Assembly: GCF_004135675.1 (NCBI RefSeq)
Contig: NZ_QHLX01000002.1
Coordinates: 310,001-374,000, forward strand
DNA from: Marinitoga lauensis
GTDB lineage: Bacteria > Thermotogota > Thermotogae > Petrotogales > Petrotogaceae
Direction of reading: 5' to 3'
DNA: 64,000 bases
Made by a program: the position numbers and the translations under genes. Shown piece after piece: positions 56,520 through 64,000 of the stretch; position 1 is the first letter of the stretch; each line of letters opens with the position of its first letter. Under the pieces are notes generated by a model. The model ran no database searches. It saw only the letters and a list, made by a program, of their open reading frames with translations, and had not been told where the DNA came from.

Positions 56520-57686
56520 ATGAAATTAGAAAGTATTATTGAAAGACTTGAATTTAAAACAGAACGATTATTAAATGCTTTGCCTTCAAAAAAACGATTA
56601 TTTTTTAAAGAAATTGATAAATATGATAATAGAGGGTTACTGTTATATGGTCCAAGAGGTGTAGGGAAAACAACATATCTTTTAATGAAAATCATGAAAG
56701 ATAATTTTTTTTATATCTCAGGGGATGATCCAATAATCTCTAATATTTCGTTATTTGATTTGGGAGAAAAAATATTTTTATCTGGATACAACGGAATAGT
56801 AATTGATGAGGTTCATTATTTAAATAAATGGAGTGTAAACATAAAAGCGTTATATGATTCTTATCCAAATAAAAAAATATGGATAAGTGACAGCAGCAGT
56901 ATAATATTAAGAACAGGAATAGCTGATCTATCAAGAAGGTTTATAAAGGTGAGAATGCCGTTATTATCTTTTAGAGAATATATACATTTATCAAAAGGTG
57001 TAGAATTACCTAAAATAGACAATCCATTTGATTTTGATAAAGAGAAATTAATGTCACAAATAAAAAATCTTGATATTTTAAAGCTATTTAAAGATTATTC
57101 ACTATCTGGAACAAGACCTTTTTTTCTTGAAGGTAATTTTGAAGAAAAAATGGAAAATATCCTTGAAAAGACATTATATAGCGATATACCATTTTTTTTA
57201 AATACAATAAAGGAAAATCATTTAAGATTAATGAAAGCGGTAATAGGTTATTTGATATATTCAAAAATTCCAACAATTAATGTTGAGAAAATGTGTAGAG
57301 AGTGGAATTTAAGTAAAAATAAATTATATGAATTGCTAAACGTGATGGAAGAATCAGAATTGATTAATATAGTACTAAAAGAAAAAGATTTTAAAGTTAA
57401 TTCAAAGGGAAAGAAAATTTTTTTATCTGATCCTGCCTATTATTATATATATAATGGTGAAATTGGTAATTTTAGAGAGGCATTTACAGTTTTTACATTA
57501 AAAGAAAAGGAAGAAATATTTGCTTCTAAAAACGAGGAAGATGGTGATTTCATCTGGAATGGAATAAAAATAGAAGTAGGAGGTAGAAATAAAAAAATAA
57601 AAAATTCTGATTTTGTTATTCGCGATGATATAGACATACCTTTAAAAAATAAAATTCCATTGTGGTTGTTAGGATTTTTATGGTAA
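56520..57686 (+). CDS. AAA_14-type ATPase with DUF4143-like C-terminus
   Basis: A 388-residue protein. LLLYGPRGVGKTTYLL (Walker A near 42-49), GIVIDEVHYLNKW (Walker B near 98) and IWISDSSSIILR (sensor, with a DSSS in place of the usual GSS) define an AAA_14 core; RMPLLSFREYIHL is the family arginine segment. The C-terminal 130 residues include a winged helix and a DUF4143-like part ending in IKIEVGGRNKKIKNSDFVIR. Function is unknown. GATATAAT near 56482 and GGAGGTGAT before ATG 56520 give its expression signals. Confidence 0.86.
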   Translation: MKLESIIERLEFKTERLLNALPSKKRLFFKEIDKYDNRGLLLYGPRGVGKTTYLLMKIMKDNFFYISGDDPIISNISLFDLGEKIFLSGYNGIVIDEVHYLNKWSVNIKALYDSYPNKKIWISDSSSIILRTGIADLSRRFIKVRMPLLSFREYIHLSKGVELPKIDNPFDFDKEKLMSQIKNLDILKLFKDYSLSGTRPFFLEGNFEEKMENILEKTLYSDIPFFLNTIKENHLRLMKAVIGYLIYSKIPTINVEKMCREWNLSKNKLYELLNVMEESELINIVLKEKDFKVNSKGKKIFLSDPAYYYIYNGEIGNFREAFTVFTLKEKEEIFASKNEEDGDFIWNGIKIEVGGRNKKIKNSDFVIRDDIDIPLKNKIPLWLLGFLW

Positions 57687-57697
57687 TGAAAAATAAT

Positions 57698-57723
57698 AAA
57701 TTCGGGCATTAAGCCCGAATTTA
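57698..57723. terminator. Bidirectional terminator between the ATPase gene and gatB
   Basis: AAATTCGGGC, ATTAA and GCCCGAATTT form a 10-bp stem, with A-rich sequence before and T-rich after it. It can stop transcription from both converging genes and overlaps the gatB stop codon. Confidence 0.85.
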
Positions 57724-59153
57724 TTCGTCTAAAAGTCTTTTCACTATTTGATTTGCTTTTTGTGGGTTTGCTTTTCCTTTAGTTTCTTTCATAACCTGTC
57801 CAACGAAGAAACCAAATAACTTTGTTTTTCCATTTTTGTATTGCTGATATTGTTTTTGATTATTTTCAATGATTTTTCTTACAATTTCTTCAATTATAGA
57901 GTCATCGTCTATTTGTTCTAATCCCTTTTCTCTAACTATTTCCGAAGGCATTTTTCCATTCTGGAACATATCTATAAATACATCTTTAGCTATTTTTGTG
58001 GATATTTTACCAGAATCTATTAATTCTTCTAATTCCTTATAATGTTCTGCTTTTATCTTTACATCCTTTAATTCAACATCATTTTTATTCATTTCTCTCA
58101 TTAAATCTGTAATTATTAAATTACTTACAAATTGTGGATTTTTCACCATTTTAGCGGCTTCTTCAAAGTAATTAGCTAATTCCTTATCTCCTGCTAATAT
58201 TTCTGCATCATATTCTTTTATTTTATATTCTTCAACGAACCTTTTTGCCTTTTCATCAATCATTTCTGGCATTGTTTTTTTATTTCTTCGATTTTTTCCT
58301 GAGTTACAATTACTGGAGGAATATCAGGTTCAGGAAAATATCTGTAATCAGCTTCTTCTTCCTTTGATCTCATTGAAAATGTTGATCTTGTTGAGAAATT
58401 CCATCCTCTGGTTTCTTTTGGTACATTTTCTCCTTTTTCCATCGCTTCTATGATTCTATTTCTTTCATATTCAAGTGCTTTTTCAACGAATTTAAATGAG
58501 TTTATATTTTTGATTTCTACCCTATTACTCTGTATATTTTTTTCTGTATCTGTTATGGATATATTTGCGTCACATCTTAAAGCGCCTTTTTCCATATCAC
58601 CTGAAGATATTTCTGCATATCTCAAGATATTTCTTAGTTTTTCCATGAATTTTCTTGCTTCTTCTGGTGATTCTATATCTGGTTCTGTAACTATTTCGAT
58701 TAATGGAATACCGCTTCTGTTATAATCAACATAGCTATATGAAGCATTTTCTAAATCTTCACCTTCATGGAACATTTTTCCGGAATCTTCTTCTAGATGC
58801 ATTCTTTGTATTCTGATCTTCTTACCATCTATTTCTATGTATCCGTTGTTTGCTAATGGGTAGAAATATTGTGTGATTTGATAACCTTTTGGAAGGTCAG
58901 GATAAAAATAATTTTTTCTGTCAAATCTGGAGTATTCGTTAATTTTTGCATTTAATGCAATTGCTGCTTTTATTCCAAGGTTTAAAGCTTCTTCGTTAAA
59001 TACCGGTAACGCACCGGGTTGTCCTGTACATACAGGACATATATTTGTATTTGGTTCGCTATCAAAAGCATTTGCAGAACATGAACAGAAAGCTTTTGTT
59101 TTTGTTAGTAATTGAGTGTGTATTTCAAGCCCAATTGTTGTTTTATATTTCAT
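57721..59153 (-). CDS. gatB: Asp-tRNA(Asn)/Glu-tRNA(Gln) amidotransferase subunit B, one apparent frameshift
   Basis: The N-terminus [20 protein letters not shown] with FCSCSANAF and [13 protein letters not shown] (zinc site) is diagnostic, as are [11 protein letters not shown] and [13 protein letters not shown]. The frame breaks at the A7 run (58274-58280, minus): one more A gives [20 protein letters not shown] and the YqeY-like tail domain follows, total about 477 residues. GatB binds the misacylated tRNA and carries out the phosphorylation step with GatA supplying ammonia. The gene overlaps gatA by 11 bases. No gatC lies nearby. Confidence 0.93.
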
Positions 59154-60494
59154 AATTCACCTCCGGTAATTCTAAGGTTCCCAAAATATCTTCAAATTGT
59201 TTTGCTATTCTTAATAACTTAGCGTCTTCGAGCGGTTTTGAGATTAAATGAATACCAAATGGTAAATGATTAATCTTTCCTGCAGGAATACTGATTGCAG
59301 GAGCGCCTATCATATTAGCTGGTATTGTGAATAGATCCATTAAATAATATTGTAGAGGTGATTTTAATTCACCGATTTTTGGAGGTAATGTTGGTGATGT
59401 TGGTGTTAAAATTGCGTCATATTTTTCAAAAGCCTTTTCAAAATCGTCATTTAATAGATTTCTGATTTTTGCAGCTTTTGCAAAATATGCATCATAATAT
59501 GCAGAACTTAATGTAAATGCTCCATGAAAATTCTTCTTTTCACTTCTAAACCAAAGCCATTATCTCTGGTTTGCATATATGTATCTTTTAAAGAATCTTT
59601 TTCATCTCTTAAACCATATCTCATACCATCATATCTTGAAAGATTAGAGCTGGCTTCTGATGGTGCGATTATATAATATATTGAAACGGTATATTTTAAG
59701 TGTGGGATGTTTATTTCCTCTACAGTAATGCCATTTTGTTTTAATGTGTCTATAGTTTCTTTGAATTTATTTAAGATTTCTTCATCTATTCCTTCTAATT
59801 CAAATACTTCTTTTGGAACGGCTATTTTTAGATTTTCGATTTTTTCATTTAATTTTGATGTTAAGTCCCAATTTATATTTAAGGATGTGGAATCATTTTC
59901 ATCTTTTCCGCTCATTACTTCTGCGACAATAGCAGCATTTTCTACATTGGTTGATAACACACCTATTTGATCTAATGAAGAAGCAAATGCGGATAAACCA
60001 TATCTTGAAATTGCTCCATATGTAGGTTTATAACCTACTATTCCACAAAATGAAGCAGGTTGTCTTACAGAACCGCCTGTATCAGAGCCAAGAGCAAATG
60101 GAACTATTTTAGCAGCAACTGCAGCAGCAGAACCTCCACTTGAACCACCGGGAATTCTTTCTAAATCCCAGGGATTTTTAACGGGTCCAAAAGCGGAATT
60201 TTCATTAGAACCGCCCATAGCAAATTCATCTAAATTGGTTTTTCCAACTACAGTAAATCCTGCATCCAATAATTTTTGAACAGCAGTTGCAGTATATGTG
60301 GAATTATAATTTTCTAAAATTTTTGAAGCGCAGGTGTTTTTTGTTCCTAATACCTGAATGTTATCTTTTACCAGGAAAGGTGTGGAATAGTATTTTCCAT
60401 TTTTATTGCCTTCTATTGTTGTGAATTCTAATACGGCATTTATCTTTTCATTTATCTTTTTCGATTTTTCTAAATCAAAATTAAAGTCTTTCAT
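59143..60494 (-). CDS. gatA: Asp-tRNA(Asn)/Glu-tRNA(Gln) amidotransferase subunit A, one apparent frameshift
   Basis: An amidase-signature protein. [20 protein letters not shown] carries the catalytic Lys, [20 protein letters not shown] the cis-Ser, and [16 protein letters not shown] the nucleophile Ser. The frame breaks at CC 59522-59523 (GG on minus); one added G gives [20 protein letters not shown] and continues to the end at 59143, about 450 residues. GatA hydrolyses glutamine to supply ammonia. A tRNA-Asn gene lies 4 kb away, but that closeness may be chance. Confidence 0.94.
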
Positions 60495-60513
60495 GAAAAA
60501 CCTCCTTTATCTC

Positions 60514-62031
60514 TTACCATCTTGTAGTGATATTAATACCACCAACTTTGGGTATTAAATCCAATCTTTTTAATATTTCACGTTTATCTTCTGTTAGATA
60601 AATCCTTGAAATCTGGATTAAATTGCTTTCCATAAATTTATGTGCTGGATATTTTTCAAATACTTCATCGAATCTCAATACACTTCCATTATAGTCTAAA
60701 ATCGATACATCAGTTGATAAGAATTCTTTAGGGTGCATTAATGCAAGTTTATATGGAGTATCAATGATAAATAATCTATCAAAATTATCGAGTATATATG
60801 ATAATTCCTGTTTATCTTCTTTTGATATGTCTGAATTAATAGCTTTTTCTATATTTTCTTTTAATTGTTTTAAGACATTTTCTGCAACGCTTACACTGAT
60901 TACAGATGGGTCTAAACCTGTAGTGGAAAATGGAATTTCAATTAGTAGTTTCCATAAATCTCTGGTTTTTAATCTTTTTACTAATTCATGTGCTCTGGCA
61001 ACTTTGTCTGCTTTTTGCATTAATTCAGGGCTTATATTGAATAATTCATCATTTTCTTTTCCATATAACTGTTCATACACTATTTCTATTTCGTTGATTA
61101 TTCTCTGATCTGTTAAAGAAATAAATTTATCTAAATCTTTAACCCTTGATTGTAAATCTAAAATATCATCAGCAAGTCTTAATATTTCCTGTATCATTTG
61201 ATCGGCAGCTCTTGATGTTTTGTGGAAATATACATTTTTATACATCATAAATCGGGCAAATAATACTGTATATATATTATCTATGATCTTTATGTTATAA
61301 CATAATTTTTCTTTTCCATTAACGTTTTGTATAGAAGCATTTCTAATTATTCTATCCAAATCTCCTGTACCAAAATCTCGAGTTCCTGCATAATAGGAGT
61401 CTCTCAATACAAAATCCAATCTATCTGCACCTAATGGCCCTTGAACAATATTAAACTCAGGACTTCCGCCTGTATTTTCTGCTTCAAATAATTCATTTAT
61501 CATGTTCATTACTTCTTTTAAGCCGTTTTTTATATCTGTTTCATCATCTTTAATATCTTTGTTTAATGTAAGGGATAAGTCTTTTAAAAAGTCTTTTTTT
61601 GTTCTTGGGTCATTTAATTTATTATATACATCATATGCCTGATCTATTAATTTTGTGTTTAGGATCTTTTTTCTATATTCATCATGTCCATCGCTAAGTC
61701 CCATTCTTTTATATATAACATCATCAAATTGATGACTATATGGGCCATGACCTAAGTCATGAAGCAATCCTGCAAGTCTTAAAATTCGTGTTTTTTGATG
61801 ATTGTTTTCAAAAAGCTTTTTTGCATATAATCCCGAAATATGCATAACACCGAGTGAATGACTGAATCTTGTATGTGTTGCACTGGGATATACATATTCT
61901 GCCCCTGCTAATTGACTTAAGTATCTTAATCTTTGAACCAATGGTGTGTCAGCAATTACAATTTCTAATGGATATAGGAATATTTCGGAATATATAGGAT
62001 CCCTTGATACTTTAAAATATAATTTTTCCAT
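60514..62031 (-). CDS. HD-domain phosphohydrolase (dGTPase-like)
   Basis: A 505-residue protein. QRLRYLSQLAGAEYVYPSAT then HTRFSHSLGVMHIS, and HDLGHGPYSHQFDDVI give the H...HD...D metal ligands of the HD superfamily; GPLGADRLDFVLRDSYYAGT carries the final Asp. The closest known types are SAMHD1/dGTPase-like nucleotidohydrolases (YdhJ/YwfO in bacteria). The substrate is not certain. The frame is intact and begins within the last codons of the rhomboid frame. Confidence 0.85.
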   Translation of the reverse strand: MEKLYFKVSRDPIYSEIFLYPLEIVIADTPLVQRLRYLSQLAGAEYVYPSATHTRFSHSLGVMHISGLYAKKLFENNHQKTRILRLAGLLHDLGHGPYSHQFDDVIYKRMGLSDGHDEYRKKILNTKLIDQAYDVYNKLNDPRTKKDFLKDLSLTLNKDIKDDETDIKNGLKEVMNMINELFEAENTGGSPEFNIVQGPLGADRLDFVLRDSYYAGTRDFGTGDLDRIIRNASIQNVNGKEKLCYNIKIIDNIYTVLFARFMMYKNVYFHKTSRAADQMIQEILRLADDILDLQSRVKDLDKFISLTDQRIINEIEIVYEQLYGKENDELFNISPELMQKADKVARAHELVKRLKTRDLWKLLIEIPFSTTGLDPSVISVSVAENVLKQLKENIEKAINSDISKEDKQELSYILDNFDRLFIIDTPYKLALMHPKEFLSTDVSILDYNGSVLRFDEVFEKYPAHKFMESNLIQISRIYLTEDKREILKRLDLIPKVGGINITTRW

Positions 62032-62743
62032 TTTTTAGCCCCTATTAAATATTGAATATCAAAAACCAAAAGCCATATAAATGAAGCTATTATTAATCCA
62101 AAGCTGATATATCCTAAAACTTTCCATTTTTTATATGATGTATATGTATCTGAAACTGATGTTAACCACCCAAATGTAAAACCAGTTATTAATCCACCAA
62201 TATGTGCAAAGTTATTTATTCCTGATGCAGTAAATCCAAGAATTAAATTAATAATTATTACTGGTAATAGTGCTGTTCCTGTCATTGGCTTTAACATTGA
62301 GGGGTGTCATCACGAAATCCAGCGCCAAATAACAATCCAATTAAGCCAAATATAGCCCCACTAGCACCTACTGAAAATGCCTCAGGCATGAAAAGTTGTG
62401 TTAATGCTGCTCCGCCAATACCTGAAGCAAGATAAATGGTTATGAATTTGTATGGGCCATATACTCTTTCTACTATATTTCCAATATAGTATAATGCATA
62501 CATATTAAAGAATATATGTAAAAAACCTCCGTGAACAAACATAGAAGTGATAAATCTAAAATATTGATGTGATATTGTAATTAATTTTCCATATTGTGCT
62601 CCCGCAAAGATTAGTGTATAGACATTTGAAAAAGCATGAAATCCTCCACCAAAAACGAACATTAATGCAAAGATTATAATATTCCATGTAAAAATTTTTT
62701 GTGTAACGTTATCAAAATTCAAAAAGCGCTTTATATAATCCAT
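61965..62743 (-). CDS. Rhomboid-family intramembrane serine protease, one apparent frameshift
   Basis: Six or seven hydrophobic helices with the active-site pattern SVGASGAIFGLIGLLFG (Ser near residue 128) and NNFAHIGGLITGF (His). YFRFITSMFVHGGFLHIFFN, with the conserved WxxxH-like and HxxxN motifs, precedes it. The frame breaks at GGGG 62301-62304; one more base gives RDDTPSMLKPMTGTALLPVI. The present stop at 61965 overlaps the HD gene by 67 bases; the true end may lie earlier, near 62035, if another base is missing. It cleaves membrane-anchored substrates of unknown identity. Confidence 0.87.
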
Positions 62744-62761
62744 TCTTTCACCTCATTAATT

Positions 62762-63706
62762 TTATCTGGAGTGATACATTGCAGCGGCAGATGCACCTAA
62801 TATTCCAGCATCTTCCACTAATGATGATAACATAATTTTAAATGAATTTCTAAATGATGGCATGAGATATAAATCAATTTTTTCTTTTATAGGATCTAAT
62901 AATAGTTTTCCTGCTTTACTCATTCCACCACCAATAATAATCATTTCAGGATTAAAAATATGAACAAAATTAGCTATGGCTTTTGCTAAAGCATCTGTTA
63001 TTTTATCTACAACCATTTTAGCTACCAAATCGTCTTTTTCTAAAGCCATAAATACATGTTTTGATTCTATATTATCAATACCTCCAGCTAATTGCACTAT
63101 TTTATTATCAGGTATTTTTATACTGAATTCTTTTGCCCATCTGGCGGTATTTTTTGCAGAGGCAATGGCTTCAATACATCCTCGTGAGCCACAACCACAT
63201 AATGGACCGTCAGGATCTACGATAATATGTCCTAATTCTGCTCCAATTCCATCTTTTCCTGTGATAAGAATTCCGTGTGAAACAACTCCTCCGCCTATTC
63301 CAGTTCCTAAGGTTAAAGCAACAAAATGTTTTAATCCCTGAGCTGAACCAAAATACCATTCTCCTAAAGCAAAAGCATTTGCATCATTTTCTACAAAAGC
63401 TGGAATTTTTAATTTTTCAGAAATGGCATGTGCAAGTTGAAAGTCATTGAATGGAAGGTTTGGTGCATATCTTACAACACCATGATCTCTATCTATTGAA
63501 CCTGGTGACCCGATTCCGATTCCTTCTATTCTATCGAGATTATTTTCTGCTACCAGTTTTATTGTTTTTATAATATTTTCTACAACCTTGGCATCACCTT
63601 TATCCGCTTCTGTTGGTATTGCTACTTTGTTGATAATTCCTTTGTCTTTTGAGACGAGTCCTGTTTTTATTTCTGTGCCTCCAAGATCAACACCTATTAA
63701 ATACAT
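62762..63706 (-). CDS. ROK-family sugar kinase (glucokinase-like)
   Basis: A 314-residue protein. MYLIGVDLGGTEIKTGLVSK is the phosphate-binding start, FVENDANAFALGEW carries the catalytic Asp (about 105), ALTLGTGIGGGVV a further phosphate loop, and LCGCGSRGCIEAIAS the CxCGxxGC zinc site. GAELGHIIVD has the conserved Glu/His. These match ATP-dependent glucokinases of the ROK family. It lies 18 bp upstream of the rhomboid gene on the same strand, so they may be co-transcribed. Confidence 0.92.
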   Translation of the reverse strand: MYLIGVDLGGTEIKTGLVSKDKGIINKVAIPTEADKGDAKVVENIIKTIKLVAENNLDRIEGIGIGSPGSIDRDHGVVRYAPNLPFNDFQLAHAISEKLKIPAFVENDANAFALGEWYFGSAQGLKHFVALTLGTGIGGGVVSHGILITGKDGIGAELGHIIVDPDGPLCGCGSRGCIEAIASAKNTARWAKEFSIKIPDNKIVQLAGGIDNIESKHVFMALEKDDLVAKMVVDKITDALAKAIANFVHIFNPEMIIIGGGMSKAGKLLLDPIKEKIDLYLMPSFRNSFKIMLSSLVEDAGILGASAAAMYHSR

Positions 63707-63808
63707 TTTATTCTCTCCCTTCTTTCTTAATCTATTAATTGTAATTTTAACATATTTATGTAGTATAATAAAAGTGGAAATATGGACAAACTTTGTTGAG
63801 GTGGTTTT

Positions 63809-64000
63809 ATGAATATCGGCATTATTGTTGCTGCGGGTAGAGGTGAAAGGACAAAATTAACCTATCCTAAACAATTTTACCAGATTTTAGGTAAAAGTTT
63901 GTTAAGAATTGCATTAGAAAAATATGAATATTCAAATTTAATAGATAAAATAATTGTAGTTGCTAATAAAAAGTTTATGGAAGAAACGAAAAAAGAATGT
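63809..64000 (+). CDS. ispD: 2-C-methyl-D-erythritol 4-phosphate cytidylyltransferase (partial)
   Basis: The first 64 codons only; the gene runs off the right edge. IGIIVAAGRGERTKLTYPKQ followed by FYQILGKSLLRIALEKY is the nucleotide-binding start of IspD, which makes CDP-methylerythritol in the non-mevalonate isoprenoid pathway. A related CTP:sugar-phosphate enzyme is possible from so short a piece. GAGGTGG lies eight bases before the ATG at 63809, and TATAAT near 63764 may be its -10 box. It diverges from the ROK kinase gene. Confidence 0.78.
   Translation, partial: MNIGIIVAAGRGERTKLTYPKQFYQILGKSLLRIALEKYEYSNLIDKIIVVANKKFMEETKKEC

Overview
The window is AT-rich and gene-dense. Its housekeeping genes (GatA/GatB, HemW, a ROK sugar kinase, rhomboid protease, IspD, ferredoxin-dependent 2-oxoacid oxidoreductase subunits, CheB, LysM/M23 and amidase_3 wall enzymes) and its many AAA/PD-(D/E)XK proteins suggest an anaerobic thermophile of the Thermotogota, most like Marinitoga/Petrotogaceae. 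This rests on recognising protein families, not on a search.

Layout. (1) 1-13.3 kb: a surface-polysaccharide locus. It holds the tail of a CDP-glycerol glycerophosphotransferase-like protein, a flippase, glycerol-3-phosphate cytidylyltransferase, glycosyltransferases, a Wzc-type tyrosine kinase and its PHP phosphatase, the initiating sugar-phosphate transferase, and the CapE/CapF/CapG route to UDP-N-acetyl-L-fucosamine. (2) 13.3-26 kb: an IS-riddled variable core. Glycosyltransferases, a probable Wzy polymerase and a second flippase lie between two nearly identical 0.7-kb direct repeats (13514-14225 and 25141-25853). (3) 25.9-32.7 kb: a GNAT acetyltransferase, an IS110 element with a probable bridge-RNA region, the dTDP-3-amino-3,6-dideoxyhexose pathway (RfbA, RfbB, FdtA/QdtA, FdtB/QdtB) and a third flippase cut near its end by an IS1634 element. 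(4) 32.7-35.5 kb: a full IS1634 element beside a truncated inverted copy. (5) 35.5-49 kb: an accessory island with an Rpn nuclease, four proteins joining a P-loop ATPase to a PD-(D/E)XK domain, two toxin-antitoxin loci, and repeated gene-tail/terminator modules; HemW and an exported protein sit inside it. (6) 49-54.7 kb: dCMP deaminase, oxidoreductase beta/gamma subunits, DagK, CheB and two cell-wall enzymes. (7) 54.8-57.7 kb: tRNA-Asn(GTT) and two more P-loop ATPases. (8) 57.7-64 kb: gatB, gatA, an HD phosphohydrolase, rhomboid and a ROK kinase on the minus strand, then the start of ispD on plus.

An important caution: more than a dozen genes, including essential ones (gatA, gatB) and conserved ones (hemW, rhomboid, capG), are split by single-base shifts. 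Nearly all are repaired by restoring one base, usually in a homopolymer. No repair required removing a single base, although one gene also carries a 20-bp duplication. This looks like deletion-biased sequencing error rather than mass gene decay, so I report such genes as single loci. The IS remnants are real decay.

How the genes may work together: the initiating transferase loads the first sugar phosphate on a lipid carrier, glycosyltransferases extend it with FucNAc and a 3-amino sugar, a Wzx flips it, a Wzy polymerises it, and the Wzc kinase/PHP phosphatase pair controls chain length. The locus looks assembled from several modules by IS-mediated recombination.
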